In this document: positions 1-9,955 of the stretch, one piece after another
Position numbering within the stretch: the stretch's first letter is position 1
How the letters are laid out: the number at the start of each line of letters is the position of its first letter
The notes under the pieces: model-generated
Told to the model about the DNA's origin: nothing
What the model saw: only the letters and a program-made list of their open reading frames with translations
Databases searched by the model: none
Assembly (NCBI RefSeq): GCF_000173415.1
Contig: NZ_ABXW01000070.1
Coordinates: forward strand, 1 to 64,000
Direction: 5' to 3'
From: Providencia alcalifaciens DSM 30120
GTDB taxonomy: Bacteria; Pseudomonadota; Gammaproteobacteria; Enterobacterales; Enterobacteriaceae
DNA length: 64,000 nt
Made by a program: the position numbers and the translations under genes

Positions 1-49
1 GAAATTCGACTCAGTTTTATCAACTTAGGTCGTTGTCGCGAGGTGGCGT

Positions 50-77
50 ATATTACGCTTTCCTCATTGAGAGTCAA
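50..77 (-). promoter_or_regulatory. rRNA operon promoter P2
   Basis: Read on the minus strand, TTGACT (72-77) and TAATAT (50-55) are separated by 16 bp. The sequence around them resembles E. coli rrn P2. Together with P1 upstream it marks the start of an rRNA operon whose genes lie beyond the left edge. The order btuB-murI-rrn is the E. coli arrangement. Confidence 0.85.
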
Positions 78-169
78 GCTTTTTTTTGCTTATTCTTTTC
101 AGAATCTCTCGCTGCCGGTTCAGTGTTCATCGCGCTTTGCGTTGGCTTGTTCCCGGTCAGTGGATGCGC

Positions 170-197
170 ATTATAGGGAGTCAGAAAAATCTGGCAA
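170..197 (-). promoter_or_regulatory. rRNA operon promoter P1
   Basis: On the minus strand TTGCCA (192-197) and TATAAT (170-175) are spaced 16 bp, followed by a GCGC discriminator as in E. coli rrnB P1. An A-rich stretch just upstream (about 200-222) could be the UP element. The promoter fires away from murI, out of the window. Confidence 0.88.
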
Positions 198-248
198 CCC
201 TTTTTTTGATGTTTTTTTTCGTTCGCTCAGCTTTTCAACGAATTTAGC

Positions 249-1124
249 TTAAATTGCCAATTTTTTCAGCGATTTGAAGCCTTCAGCCTCTAAAACAGGG
301 CGTAATTCTTGTAAACTCTCATTCATTAATAAGCAATAAGCAAAGTCTTCTTCATTTGAATCTGTTACTTCAGCCTGATTATTGATGAGCCAAACGGTTC
401 TTCTGGCAATTGCGGCGCCAGAATCAATAAATCGAGTACCGTTAGGAAGCACTTTTTCGAGTTCTTCTACTATAAGAGGAAAATGGGTGCAACCTAGGAT
501 CACGGTATCAGGTGCTTCTTTCATTTTTAGCCATGGTTTGACTGCTTGAGCGATCTCATCGAGCGGTAGCATTTCGCCATGTAATTTTCTTTCTGCTAAC
601 TGTACTAGTTCCGCTGAACCTAAAGAAATCACTTTGCAGTCTGTCGCAAAACGCTCAATAAGCTCTTTAGTGTATTCTCGATTCACCGTACCTTTCGTAG
701 CAAGTAAGCCCACTACCCCATTACGTGTCAGCTTCGTCGCCGGCTTAATAGCAGGAACGACACCCACAATAGGAAAAGTAAAATGAGCTCGTAAGTTGGG
801 TAAGCTCACCGTACTTGCTGTATTGCAGGCAATAACGGCAATGGTGAGTGGGTGTTTTTTTGCGATGGCATTAACGATTTGGTACACCCTATCAATAATA
901 AACTCTTCACTTTTTTCACCATAAGGGAAGGCTTCATTATCAAATGCATATATATAGTGTGCATTAGGGATCAATTTTTTGACTTCACGATAGACAGATA
1001 ACCCGCCCACTCCAGAGTCAAACACCAGAATGGTCGGGCGAACAGATAGGTTGTTATCAGAAGTTGTAGCTTCCTGTGAGGAAATATTCTCTTCCAGCGG
1101 TGCGATAACCATACGCGGTCTCAT
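249..1124 (-). CDS. murI: Glutamate racemase
   Basis: Cytosolic enzyme that interconverts L- and D-glutamate to supply D-Glu for peptidoglycan precursors. The 291-residue product carries the Asp/Glu racemase motifs: DSGVGG at residues 36-41, the catalytic cysteine pair in ACNTAST (C100) and GCTHF (C212), and the [10 protein letters not shown] block. E. coli MurI is 285 residues with a similarly divergent N-terminus. The start lies inside the 3' end of btuB (68-base overlap), the same arrangement as in E. coli, so translation is probably coupled. The rRNA promoters follow immediately downstream. Confidence 0.96.
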   Translation of the reverse strand: MRPRMVIAPLEENISSQEATTSDNNLSVRPTILVFDSGVGGLSVYREVKKLIPNAHYIYAFDNEAFPYGEKSEEFIIDRVYQIVNAIAKKHPLTIAVIACNTASTVSLPNLRAHFTFPIVGVVPAIKPATKLTRNGVVGLLATKGTVNREYTKELIERFATDCKVISLGSAELVQLAERKLHGEMLPLDEIAQAVKPWLKMKEAPDTVILGCTHFPLIVEELEKVLPNGTRFIDSGAAIARRTVWLINNQAEVTDSNEEDFAYCLLMNESLQELRPVLEAEGFKSLKKLAI

Positions 1125-2979
1125 AGTCTTTATCGAACATATTAGCTATTTTACCACGAATTGTGAGATGTGAAGTGATTGGATATGCAGCAGTGATATC
1201 CCAAAGGCTAACGCCCCCGAGTTTTAGGCTTTCTGACTTACCATTCTCATAATAAGCAGTATCATGTCGTGAGCCGATATATTGATAGGTCAAGCCCATA
1301 TCGAGTTTTTCTATATTCCAATCTAACTGATACTTAACTTGTTGCTGAGCTCGGCGTTCCAATACCTTATTGGTATCTTTATTACGAGGATCAATATATT
1401 GATACGTAAATTGGTGATGGAACATCCACGTATCAAACTCGCCAACCCATTCCACACCTTTAATTTCAGCCTTACCAATATTTTCATAAGAATTGAACTG
1501 CGCACCAGATTTATATGCGATTAAATTGTCAATATCATTATGGTAAGCATTGAGTTGCCAGAATAAAGGACCTGTTGTACCTTCTAAACCAATTTCCCAT
1601 TGTTGGCTTTCTTCAGGTTTTAGGTCTGGATTTCCTTTCATTTTCCATGAAGGGTTATCTACATATAACTGATTTAAATTAGGAGCTTTATAGGCGGTGG
1701 CATAAGAACCAACAAGTTTGTAGCCATCATAAAACTCCCAGCTCAGCCCAGACTGCCATGTCGTATGCCAATCAAACTCTGAGTGGTGATCGGAGCGTAT
1801 AGCTGCTTCAGCAATCACTGAATCTATTAGTGCATATTGCCCCGTAAGATAGATTCCCGTGTTATTAACTGTTTCTTTTTTACTCGTATTTGTGTAACCA
1901 CCTGGCTCAACGCTTTGACGTTGATAATCAACGCCGGTGCTAAGACTACCTTTACCAAATTGGTAGTTATTGCCCCATTGCAAATTATATTGTTTCGACT
2001 CATCCAGATTAGAATACAACCCATATTGACCATATCTTGGATCGTAATTGTAATCTTTAGAGTGGCTATAACTTCCTAGCAGTGATGTTGAGTAATTGCC
2101 TTGATGGTATTTCAGACCTGTTTCATAAGTTCGACTCGAGAACTTACGTGTATCAACAAGGTAATGCTGCATATTTGTATAATCGGTATCATAGCTACCA
2201 TCATAATCAGTGCGGTTATCATAACCATAGCCACGGGCATAAGCCGAAACATTCGGAGAGAATTGATGTTCAATTCCCAACCATAGTGTTTTATTTAAGA
2301 AACCGTCTTTATCTGACTGGGGATATCCATTTGGATAATTCCCTGTACTTCCTCTTGCCTCCACATCAAACCCTTTTGTATAGGTATAAGCCGCCGCGCC
2401 CGTAACGGTTGTATTTTCACCAATTTTTTGCTGCGTTGAACCGTTATAGTTTTGATAGCCATAAGAACCAATGCCCGCATTTAATGTGGTTCCATCATTA
2501 TCGCGACGCGTAATGATATTGATAACACCACCTACCGCATCAGAGCCATAAACTGCTGAACGGGCGCCACGAATATATTCAATACGCTGAACTAATGAGA
2601 TTGGAATTTGGCTCATATCCGAAGAACCAGAAATTCCCGCTTGATTAAGACGAACACCATCAATTAAAACCAAAACATGGCGTGATTCTGTTCCTCTAAT
2701 AAAGAGGGAACTTTGTTGCCCTATTCCCCCATTCTGAGCAACATCCACACCCGGCAAACGCCTTAATACATCAATCACGGTATTTGACTGCCAATGATCA
2801 ATATCTTCACGGGTCACAACGGTAACTGGCGCTAATATAGAAGAGATGGGTTGTTCGAAACGGTTAGCAGACACCACCATTGCATCAGCCGAGTTTGGAT
2901 TCGCACTTGCCAACGAGGAAATGCCACACAACACTGCCAGAGCTGCCACCGATAATGGTAGCGACTTGTTATTATTCAT
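1057..2979 (-). CDS. btuB: TonB-dependent vitamin B12 outer-membrane receptor BtuB
   Basis: 22-strand outer-membrane barrel that imports cobalamins using TonB energy. The 640-residue protein has a signal peptide ending near ASA (about residue 26), a TonB box (AMVVSANRF), a plug domain (GGVDxxQNGG-like and [18 protein letters not shown]), and a C-terminal barrel ending in YNF, with the terminal aromatic needed for BAM insertion. It overlaps murI downstream. The leader of roughly 170 bases between the start and the ERIC element contains no recognisable B12 box, so the usual cobalamin riboswitch seems to be missing. Length and order match E. coli btuB-murI. Confidence 0.95.
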   Translation of the reverse strand: MNNNKSLPLSVAALAVLCGISSLASANPNSADAMVVSANRFEQPISSILAPVTVVTREDIDHWQSNTVIDVLRRLPGVDVAQNGGIGQQSSLFIRGTESRHVLVLIDGVRLNQAGISGSSDMSQIPISLVQRIEYIRGARSAVYGSDAVGGVINIITRRDNDGTTLNAGIGSYGYQNYNGSTQQKIGENTTVTGAAAYTYTKGFDVEARGSTGNYPNGYPQSDKDGFLNKTLWLGIEHQFSPNVSAYARGYGYDNRTDYDGSYDTDYTNMQHYLVDTRKFSSRTYETGLKYHQGNYSTSLLGSYSHSKDYNYDPRYGQYGLYSNLDESKQYNLQWGNNYQFGKGSLSTGVDYQRQSVEPGGYTNTSKKETVNNTGIYLTGQYALIDSVIAEAAIRSDHHSEFDWHTTWQSGLSWEFYDGYKLVGSYATAYKAPNLNQLYVDNPSWKMKGNPDLKPEESQQWEIGLEGTTGPLFWQLNAYHNDIDNLIAYKSGAQFNSYENIGKAEIKGVEWVGEFDTWMFHHQFTYQYIDPRNKDTNKVLERRAQQQVKYQLDWNIEKLDMGLTYQYIGSRHDTAYYENGKSESLKLGGVSLWDITAAYPITSHLTIRGKIANMFDKDYETAYGYRTAGREYFLTGSYNF

Positions 2980-3453
2980 TATATTTACACTCGGAAAATC
3001 AATAGAATTAACATTCCGCGACGCCGAAAATCAGATCCGCGCTGAAATTCAACAAAGCGATAAGAAGTGTGGTAGGTATCGGACTTATAAAGTGACAAGT
3101 TGGGTTTCTATATATGAAGCGATATATAAAATGAAAATTCGACCTGTTATATCCCCTAAATAATTCAAGCTGCATGTAGGCGGCAAGCGAAGATATTCCT
3201 AGGAGCATACTGAAGTATGTGACTAGGATAGCTGAGCGATGCCAACACCCATGTAGCTTGAAGAATGACAGGGATACCTTAATTACCGTTGCGCGTCAGT
3301 TCTGGACTCTCACCAAATTCCCTCAACCACAGCACATAATCCTAAATTGAATAGTTATCAGTGTCCATGAATCGATAATGAAAACTGGACATCTTCGCAG
3401 CTTGCCCTACAATTTCGCCCCTGACGTGAATTTTGACTGTTTTATGGGGCCAT
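2980..3453. other. btuB-trmA divergent intergenic region
   Basis: 474 bases between divergent btuB and trmA. They hold a complete ERIC repeat (3150-3276) and must contain both promoters. I could not find the B12-box or kissing-loop sequence of a cobalamin riboswitch on the btuB side. Confidence 0.7.
3150..3276. repeat. ERIC repeat, 127 bp
   Basis: The ends form a long imperfect inverted repeat: TATCCCCTAAATAATTCAAG at the left end and the complement of CTTGAAGAATGACAGGGATA at the right. The interior has the ERIC signatures TAGGCGGCAAG, AGCATAC..GTATGTGACTAGG and GCCAACACCCATGTAGCTTGAAG. The length is exactly 127 bp, the canonical full size. A second copy is at 38812-38937. Confidence 0.9.
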
Positions 3454-4554
3454 ATGATGCAAAACACCTTGCACACCGAAGATTACCAACTGCAACTTGC
3501 AGAGAAAGTTGACCGCCTGAAGAGCTTAATGGCCCCTTATGCTGCGCCTGAACCTGAAATTTTTTCATCACCAACATCCCATTATCGGATGCGTGCAGAA
3601 TTTAGAATTTGGCACGAAGGCGATGACCTATTTCATATTATGTTTGATAAAGAGACTAAAGAACGTATCCGAATGACGTCATTTCCAGTCGCTAGCCAGC
3701 TAATCAATGACATGATGGCTGAACTGCTTCCTTTATTAAAACGCACTGAACTACTACGCCATAAATTATTTCAGATAGATTACTTATCTACGCTAAGCAA
3801 TAAGCTAATCGTTTCTCTGCTCTACCATAAAAAACTCGGGGATGAGTGGACTGAACAAGCGAAACAATTAAAAGAAGATCTCGTTGCGAAAGGTTTCGAC
3901 GTTCAGATTATTGGTCGTGCCTCCAAAACAAAAATTATGCTCGACCACGATTATGTTGATGAAATTTTACCTGTAAAAGGTAAAGACATGGTTTATCGTC
4001 AAGTTGAAAATAGTTTCACTCAGCCTAACGCGCAGGTAAATATTAAAATGTTAGAGTGGGCAATTGATGCAACTCAACATTCAACAGGCGATTTATTAGA
4101 GCTTTACTGTGGGAATGGTAATTTTTCATTAGCGCTAGCTCAAAATTTTAATAAAGTTTTAGCCACTGAAATTGCCAAGCCTTCCGTGCATGCGGCTCAA
4201 TACAATATTGAAGCTAACAAAATAAATAATGTGCAGATTATCCGAATGTCGGCGGAAGATTTTACCCAAGCCATGAATGGTGTCCGTGAATTTAACCGTT
4301 TAGAAGGCATTAATTTAGCGGATTATCAGTGCAATACTATCTTTGTTGACCCTCCGCGTAGTGGCTTAGATGACAAAACGGTTCAGTTAGTACAAGAATA
4401 TGATCATATTCTGTATATTTCCTGTAATCCTGAAACACTGTGCGATAATTTAGCTGAACTCACCAAAACCCATAGAATAGAAAAGCTCGCGTTGTTTGAT
4501 CAATTCCCGTACACCCATCATATGGAAAGTGGTGTGTTATTAACTCGACGCTAA
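3454..4554 (+). CDS. trmA: tRNA (uracil-5-)-methyltransferase
   Basis: SAM-dependent enzyme that makes m5U54 in the T-loop of tRNAs. Visible motifs are the SAM-binding [11 protein letters not shown], the DPPRSGL motif, and the catalytic cysteine in ISCNPETL near the C-terminus, which ends TxR after MESGVLL. An upstream in-frame TTG exists, but two adjacent ATGs (3454 and 3457) follow a GGGG Shine-Dalgarno. 3454 gives 366 residues, the E. coli length; 3457 has better RBS spacing. Divergent from btuB and convergent with yijD across a terminator. Confidence 0.95.
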   Translation: MMQNTLHTEDYQLQLAEKVDRLKSLMAPYAAPEPEIFSSPTSHYRMRAEFRIWHEGDDLFHIMFDKETKERIRMTSFPVASQLINDMMAELLPLLKRTELLRHKLFQIDYLSTLSNKLIVSLLYHKKLGDEWTEQAKQLKEDLVAKGFDVQIIGRASKTKIMLDHDYVDEILPVKGKDMVYRQVENSFTQPNAQVNIKMLEWAIDATQHSTGDLLELYCGNGNFSLALAQNFNKVLATEIAKPSVHAAQYNIEANKINNVQIIRMSAEDFTQAMNGVREFNRLEGINLADYQCNTIFVDPPRSGLDDKTVQLVQEYDHILYISCNPETLCDNLAELTKTHRIEKLALFDQFPYTHHMESGVLLTRR

Positions 4555-4577
4555 TTCTTCACTATAAACATCCCATA

Positions 4578-4613
4578 AAAAACGCCGCACTATAATGTCG
4601 CGGCGTTTCTTTT
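4578..4613. terminator. Bidirectional terminator between trmA and yijD
   Basis: Stem AAACGCCGC (4580-4588) pairs with GCGGCGTTT (4600-4608), with A-rich and T-rich flanks on each side. It lies between two convergent genes. Confidence 0.85.
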
Positions 4614-4639
4614 ATAGCTTATTAATATTCGGGCAAATA

Positions 4640-5029
4640 TTAATGCTCAGTTTCGCTTTCTAGTGCTTGTTCTTGCAGATCTTTTTTACGCGCTTTCCAG
4701 CTGGTATACATCCACAATGCAATAATGACAATTACGGTTGCAGGGATAAAATTAGAACCAACGTCAGGATGTTGGACACGTAAAATTGCAGCATAGCCGA
4801 ACATACCTAAGAAAAAACTACCTGCGACAAATTTTGGTAATCCCATTGGCATGGCTTGGTGTAAATAACGCTGGTGTAAACAGTAAACAGCCAAAATTAA
4901 CGTAACGATGGGGAAAATAGAAAATTCCACAAGGGAATTAAACAGGGTAGAGAACGTTCCATGAGTCGATAAGCCAATTACTAAAGACAGCAGTAATGTG
5001 CTTCTCTCATAATTTTTGTGTTCCGTCAT
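4640..5029 (-). CDS. yijD: YijD inner-membrane protein
   Basis: 129-residue hydrophobic protein with about four membrane segments and a basic, charged C-terminal tail (KARKKDLQ...). It lies 14 bases downstream of fabR, the same fabR-yijD gene pair as in E. coli, where YijD (about 119 residues) is an inner-membrane protein of unknown function. The context suggests co-transcription with the fatty-acid regulator, but nothing in the sequence shows what it does. The assignment rests on position, length and topology. Confidence 0.85.
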   Translation of the reverse strand: MTEHKNYERSTLLLSLVIGLSTHGTFSTLFNSLVEFSIFPIVTLILAVYCLHQRYLHQAMPMGLPKFVAGSFFLGMFGYAAILRVQHPDVGSNFIPATVIVIIALWMYTSWKARKKDLQEQALESETEH

Positions 5030-5043
5030 TGTCTCTCCTTTAA

Positions 5044-5700
5044 CTATTCGGTTAAGTCAGGGTCTGTATCATTTTGTTTTTCTTGCTCGCGGCGGTACCA
5101 GTAATAAGCACCTTTAGCTATCATACGTAGCTGTAATACTAACCGCTCTTCGAGGCGACGACGTTTTTCTTCATCAATATCAAGCGCTTCGGCACCCGCA
5201 CTAAACACTATGGTGACCATCGCTTCAGCTTGCATTTCAGTGAAATAACGAGGCATACGGTTTTCTAATTCAAGATAATCCGCTAATTCCGCAATAAAAT
5301 GTTGGATTTCTCGTGCGACTGCGGCACGAAATTCAGCAGAAGTTCCTGAACGCTCACGCAATAATAACCTAAACGCATTCGGGTTATTACCTATAAACTC
5401 CATAAAAGTGGAGACTGATGTACGGATCACACTCCCGCCTTTTGCGATACGTTGACGTGCTTGTCTCATCAGCTGACGTAACATCAATCCGCTTTCATCA
5501 ACCATGGTGAGTCCAAGTTCATCAACATCTTTGAAGTGACGGTAAAACGAAGTTGGTACAATACCCGCTTCACGGGCGACTTCCCGTAAGCTGAGGCTAG
5601 TAAAACTGCGTTCTGCACTTAATTGGCTAAATGCCGCTTCCACAAGCGAACGACGAGTTTTTTCTTTTTGTTTTGCTCTAACGCCAATAGTGTTGCTCAC
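5044..5700 (-). CDS. fabR: TetR-family repressor of unsaturated fatty acid synthesis
   Basis: 218-residue regulator. FabR represses fabB and fabA, adjusting the ratio of unsaturated to saturated fatty acids in membranes. The N-terminal TetR helix-turn-helix ([20 protein letters not shown], about residues 37-56) and the following [18 protein letters not shown] segment are nearly identical to E. coli FabR; the C-terminal half is the acyl-ligand domain ending [10 protein letters not shown]. Compared with E. coli it has a few extra N-terminal residues (MSNTI). Divergent from sthA, upstream of yijD. Confidence 0.95.
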   Translation of the reverse strand: MSNTIGVRAKQKEKTRRSLVEAAFSQLSAERSFTSLSLREVAREAGIVPTSFYRHFKDVDELGLTMVDESGLMLRQLMRQARQRIAKGGSVIRTSVSTFMEFIGNNPNAFRLLLRERSGTSAEFRAAVAREIQHFIAELADYLELENRMPRYFTEMQAEAMVTIVFSAGAEALDIDEEKRRRLEERLVLQLRMIAKGAYYWYRREQEKQNDTDPDLTE

Positions 5701-6036
5701 GATTTTCCTAGTTTTCTACAATTAAAACGTCGCGAATAGATCAAAATATCACTTTTGAATGCGCCCATTCCCTAAGCATACCTGAAAATCATTAATCTAG
5801 TTTAGTGAAAAGATGACTCTCCCATCAATTTTCCCATTTTCAGAATTTCACCCAACTTCGTTTTTTCTACGCTGTGTCTTTTATCGACTTTTTTTTCATA
5901 AATTTTTTATATACTTTGCGCTTCTTTATTTTTATCTACTTTCTATACTTATTTGTCTTTAGGATTTCGAATTGAGACAAGATGGCAAACGAATGTTACT
6001 ATCACAACGTCCCTAGAATTAAAACAGGCTTACCTC
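5701..6036. other. fabR-sthA divergent intergenic region
   Basis: 336 AT-rich bases between divergent fabR and sthA. They presumably hold both promoters. An in-frame TTG reading exists upstream of sthA from 5953 but does not look like part of the protein. No repeat, RNA or clear operator seen. Confidence 0.5.
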
Positions 6037-7437
6037 ATGCAACAACATACCCATTTTGATGCAATTGTCATTGGTTCAGGTCCTGGTGGTGAAGGTGCCG
6101 CTATGGGGCTGGTCAAACAAGGAAAAAACGTTGCTGTTATAGAACGTTATAACAGTGTCGGCGGCGGCTGTACCCACTGGGGTACTATCCCTTCTAAAGC
6201 GCTCCGTCATGCTGTCAGTAGAATTATCGAATTTAATCAAAACCCGCTATACAGTGATAATTCCCGCAATTTACGCTCCTCTTTTTCTGAAATTCTTACC
6301 CATGCCGAAACGGTGATTAGTCAGCAAACTAGCATGCGTGAAGGGTTTTATGAACGCAATGGTTGCCAAATGTTCTCTGGTGAAGCAACTTTTGTTGATG
6401 ATCAGCATGTTAGTGTGCGCTATGCAGATGGTAGTTGCGATGTCCTTAGCGCGGATAAAATTATCATTGCGACTGGTTCACGCCCTTATTGTCCTCCTGA
6501 TGTCGATTTTACTCATTCCCGAATTTACAACAGCGATACTATCCTCAACCTCTCTCATGAACCTCGCCATGTCATTATTTATGGTGCGGGTGTGATTGGT
6601 TGTGAGTACGCATCAATATTTCGTGGATTAGGGGTCAAAGTCGATTTGATCAATACCCGTGATCACTTACTCGCATTCCTTGATCAAGAAATGTCTGACG
6701 CACTGTCTTATCACTTTTGGAATAGTGGCGTTGTTATCCGTCACAACGAAGAATATGAAAAGATTGAAGGTTTAGATGACGGCGTTATCGTTCACCTAAA
6801 ATCGGGCAAGAAAGTGAAAGCTGACTGTTTACTTTTCGCGAATGGACGTACGGGTAATACCGATAATATCGGCCTAGCGAATGTTGGTATTGAAGCCGAT
6901 GGACGTGGATTAGTCAAAGTTGATCATGCTTATCGTACCAGCAACGAGCATATCTATGCTGTTGGTGATGTCATTGGCTATCCAAGTTTAGCATCCGCCG
7001 CGTATGATCAAGGTCGGATTGCAGCTCGTGCAATCACATCAGGCTTAGGCAATGCTCATTTAGTTGAAAATATTCCAACGGGAATTTATACCATTCCAGA
7101 AATCAGTTCTGTGGGTAAAACAGAACAAGAATTGACGGCAATGAAAGTTCCTTATGAGGTGGGTCGTGCTCAATTTAAACATTTAGCGCGAGCTCAAATT
7201 GCAGGAATGAATGTAGGTAGTTTGAAAATTCTCTTCCACAGAGAAACGCTTCAAATTTTAGGTATTCACTGTTTCGGTGAGCGGGCGGCAGAGATTATTC
7301 ATATCGGTCAAGCCATTATGGAACAAAAAGGTGAAGGAAATACCATCGAATACTTTATTAATACTACGTTTAACTACCCTACCATGGCAGAAGCGTTCCG
7401 TGTTGCGGCGCTGAATGGTCTAAATCGACTATTTTAA
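6037..7437 (+). CDS. sthA: Soluble pyridine nucleotide transhydrogenase
   Basis: Energy-independent FAD enzyme that transfers hydride between NADPH and NAD+ in the cytosol. The N-terminal FAD motif is [27 protein letters not shown] replaces the redox CxxxxC of related disulfide reductases, as in E. coli SthA. A second Rossmann motif ([13 protein letters not shown]) and the FAD motif [14 protein letters not shown] follow, and the end is [22 protein letters not shown]. The start at the ATG before [10 protein letters not shown] gives 466 residues, the E. coli length. An upstream in-frame extension from 5953 is not supported. Confidence 0.96.
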   Translation: MQQHTHFDAIVIGSGPGGEGAAMGLVKQGKNVAVIERYNSVGGGCTHWGTIPSKALRHAVSRIIEFNQNPLYSDNSRNLRSSFSEILTHAETVISQQTSMREGFYERNGCQMFSGEATFVDDQHVSVRYADGSCDVLSADKIIIATGSRPYCPPDVDFTHSRIYNSDTILNLSHEPRHVIIYGAGVIGCEYASIFRGLGVKVDLINTRDHLLAFLDQEMSDALSYHFWNSGVVIRHNEEYEKIEGLDDGVIVHLKSGKKVKADCLLFANGRTGNTDNIGLANVGIEADGRGLVKVDHAYRTSNEHIYAVGDVIGYPSLASAAYDQGRIAARAITSGLGNAHLVENIPTGIYTIPEISSVGKTEQELTAMKVPYEVGRAQFKHLARAQIAGMNVGSLKILFHRETLQILGIHCFGERAAEIIHIGQAIMEQKGEGNTIEYFINTTFNYPTMAEAFRVAALNGLNRLF

Positions 7438-7458
7438 CCGATAATAACGCTTTCCATG

Positions 7459-7498
7459 TAAGTGATTGCAGGGTTGACTCCCGCAATCACTTTTTTTG
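7459..7498. terminator. Terminator between sthA and oxyR
   Basis: AGTGATTGC-A-GGG pairs with CCC-GCAATCACT around a TTGACT loop, followed by a run of seven T. It ends sthA and may also serve convergent oxyR. Confidence 0.88.
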
Positions 7499-7532
7499 TT
7501 TCAACGCTTTTTGCTGCATTTAATCTGAGTTC

Positions 7533-8438
7533 TTACTTTTTATTTCTATAATACTTATCCATTGAGCTATAGATAGTCTCAGCTAGCTGCTCATAACGAC
7601 CACGTAATGGAGAACCCGGACGGTAGACCAGAACAATTCGGCGTTTAGGTTCTGGCTCAATACAATTCAAATAACAAACCCCATCACGGCAAGCTTCATG
7701 TGGTACCGCCAAATCAGGTAGTAATGTAATACCACTACCCGCCGCTACCATGTTGCGCAGTGTTTCTAAGCTGGTTGCACGAAAATGTGTATCTTCTTTT
7801 GCACCTGCTTGGAAGCAGAATCCCATCGCTTGATCACGCAAACAGTGACCATCTTCTAGCATTAATAATTTCTCGCCCGCTAATTCCCCCATTTCAACCG
7901 TGTCGCGGTCATGCCATGGGTGGCTTTCATAAATGGCGAGTTTCATCGGTTCTTCAAATAATGGAACCACGATAAATGGTTCTGTTTCTTTGACTTCTGC
8001 CAGAATAGCGCAATCCAATTTACCACTGTCTAACTGTGCCAATAATTGCTGGGTTTGTGCTTCGTGTAAGTAAATTTCCAGCTTCGGGTGCACTCGATGT
8101 AATTCGGGGATAATGTGTGGGAGCAGATAGGGAGCGACTGTTGGGATCAGTCCTATATGTAACGGTCCCGACATGCTTTCGCCTTGTAACGCTGCCATTT
8201 CTTGTAAAACTTTAATTTCTCTTAAAATCGTTCTTGCTTGCTCAACGAGCAGTAAACCTTGTTGAGTAAAAAGTACTTTTCGGCTGGTTCTTTCTAATAA
8301 CATCACGCCAAGCTCTTCTTCAAGCTTACGGATTTGACCGCTCAGTGTAGGCTGACTTACATGGCAAGAATCCGCAGCACGTCTAAAATGTTTGTGCTCA
8401 GCAAGTGCAACTAGGTACTCCAGATCACGAATATTCAT
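7533..8438 (-). CDS. oxyR: LysR-type peroxide sensor OxyR
   Basis: 301-residue transcriptional regulator activated by hydrogen peroxide through a disulfide. The N-terminal winged HTH reads HFRRAADSCHVSQPTLSGQI. The two redox cysteines are at exactly the E. coli positions, C199 and C208 (GHCLRDQAMGFC). The effector domain ends in VYRPGSPLRGRYEQLAE. In E. coli the oxyS sRNA is divergent from this gene; no OxyS-like sequence is seen here, and instead a 1.1 kb AT-rich gap separates it from the next gene. A 12-bp palindrome (ATCTATATAGAT, 8464-8475) lies just upstream and may belong to an autoregulatory site. Confidence 0.96.
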   Translation of the reverse strand: MNIRDLEYLVALAEHKHFRRAADSCHVSQPTLSGQIRKLEEELGVMLLERTSRKVLFTQQGLLLVEQARTILREIKVLQEMAALQGESMSGPLHIGLIPTVAPYLLPHIIPELHRVHPKLEIYLHEAQTQQLLAQLDSGKLDCAILAEVKETEPFIVVPLFEEPMKLAIYESHPWHDRDTVEMGELAGEKLLMLEDGHCLRDQAMGFCFQAGAKEDTHFRATSLETLRNMVAAGSGITLLPDLAVPHEACRDGVCYLNCIEPEPKRRIVLVYRPGSPLRGRYEQLAETIYSSMDKYYRNKK

Positions 8439-9552
8439 CCGCCTTTTTCCTCTCGTTATGCCTATCTATATAGATAATACCAATCATTATAGAGAATATA
8501 TAATGTTTCATCTATCAATAAAATTAAAAAATGCTAGATAAGCTTTTAGGGTTTCTCTCATTTGAGATTAAAACAAAATGCTCCTCTAAGAAAGTAAATG
8601 TATTTTCGCTATTTTATTGGAAAAACAACACCAAACAAAATCACAAACCCAAATTACCTTTATTTCAGGTAACCAAATTTATATCAAATTAACATATCCA
8701 ATATATTTAGAATTAATATTTACCAAACCCAAGTTGAACAAAAATTTAGATATTTTAATTAAGAGGCAAAAAAATGTGAGAGACACTGTCAACCTTAAAT
8801 GATGCAGCAAAAAACAGTCAGCTACGTTAAAACTAAAACCTGTTCAATACCGATAATATCAAATGTAAATCATACCTTACTTGTCATATCAGTACGGAGT
8901 GTTGGCTCTAAGCCATCTAGATAATGATGCTTATGTTTTTATACCATATGATTATTAAAAGCTTTTCAAAACTGATAATGAAAAACAAATCAGAGGCACA
9001 TTAATAAGATTTAATACCTGAAAATTAGGTAATAACAAGAATAAGAGTGAAATTGTGTAAGTACTATTCCATAGCAATGAAATATTTTGTTATATTCTCT
9101 TTCATATTTAATTAAAGTTTGTAAATACATATAAAAGAATATATTAAATTAATCGACATTAAATCAAACACACATTTACACTCACCTAATGAGGCGGATG
9201 GCACCAAAACGAATAAACTGGAGTTATTATCTAAAAATAAATGATAAATTGAATTTTTGCACCACAAATATCTCAAAATTAGTTTGAATATGGTTTTTTA
9301 TTGGTAAGTGTTTACGCTTATACTATATTTTAATTATCCCATATTGTTTAATTTAATTTTAAAATTCCCATACATTTCATTTTCAATATTTACACCTTAA
9401 TCGAGTTTTTTGTTTTATTATATCCTCCGTCGAATAAAACGAGGTAATTGAAAAAAGAAAAGTAGCCAATATATATATTACGTCACAATAAAATTACTAA
9501 TTAATACAATTAAATAAATTGATTAAACACAAATCAGTTAGGGGATACTATT
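8439..9552. other. AT-rich intergenic region upstream of oxyR
   Basis: 1,114 bases, strongly AT-rich, between oxyR and the small secreted-protein gene. It includes a 61-codon reading frame at 8617-8802 with lysine/isoleucine-rich, featureless content that I do not accept as a gene. Apart from the palindrome at 8464-8475 close to oxyR I see no RNA gene, repeat or mobile element. Confidence 0.6.
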
Positions 9553-9906
9553 ATGAAAAATTTAACTTCTATTACTAAAAAAATCTTCTCTCGCGCTGTC
9601 ATGGCGTTATTATTAGTTCCAACGTTAGGTGCTATCAATGCCTATGCAGACAACAATGGGCACAGTGGCACAATCCAATTTACTGGCGCGATTGTCTATG
9701 GAGCATGCTTAAATGAAGTCGGTAATAATAACGTCACTTTAAATTGCCTAGATGATAATGACGATATGGTTGCTAATAATATTGACCTCAAGAAATTAGT
9801 AAAAACTCAAGGTTGGACAGTCTTGAATGGTGGTCGAAGTTCCTATTCTTATAATTGGGTGAATAAAGATAAAAAAATCGGAATGTTAACAATTAAATAT
9901 AGCTAA
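9553..9906 (+). CDS. Small secreted pilin-like protein, function unknown
   Basis: 117 residues with a basic N-terminus and a hydrophobic signal peptide probably cleaved after AYA32. The mature part starts like a type 1 fimbrial subunit (HSGTIQFTGAIV, then AC at 51-52) and ends like one (IGMLTIKYS resembles the terminal strand of FimA-type pilins). It is about half the usual subunit length. C52 and C65 are only 13 residues apart, instead of enclosing a long loop. No usher, chaperone or adhesin gene is adjacent. A GGGG-containing RBS (TTAGGGGATACTATT) precedes the ATG, and a terminator follows. It could be a degenerate pilin or a distinct small periplasmic/secreted family. Confidence 0.7.
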   Translation: MKNLTSITKKIFSRAVMALLLVPTLGAINAYADNNGHSGTIQFTGAIVYGACLNEVGNNNVTLNCLDDNDDMVANNIDLKKLVKTQGWTVLNGGRSSYSYNWVNKDKKIGMLTIKYS

Positions 9907-9926
9907 GCGTCAATGTTATGGAAATT

Positions 9927-9955
9927 GGGGTAGTCATGCTACCCCCCATTTTTTA
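9927..9955 (+). terminator. Terminator after the pilin-like gene
   Basis: GGGGTAG (9927-9933) pairs with CTACCCC (9939-9945), then CCATTTTTTA. It runs into the end of convergent argH. Confidence 0.75.

Noticed and set aside
43-252. 69-codon reading frame at the left edge
   Set aside because: It is antisense to the rRNA promoters and has no protein features.
8617-8802. 61-codon reading frame in the gap upstream of oxyR
   Set aside because: Composition simply mirrors the AT-rich DNA (K, I, N, T), with no RBS, signal peptide or recognisable motif.
8439-8900. A possible OxyS sRNA divergent from oxyR
   Set aside because: No resemblance to the OxyS hairpins or sequence could be found by eye.
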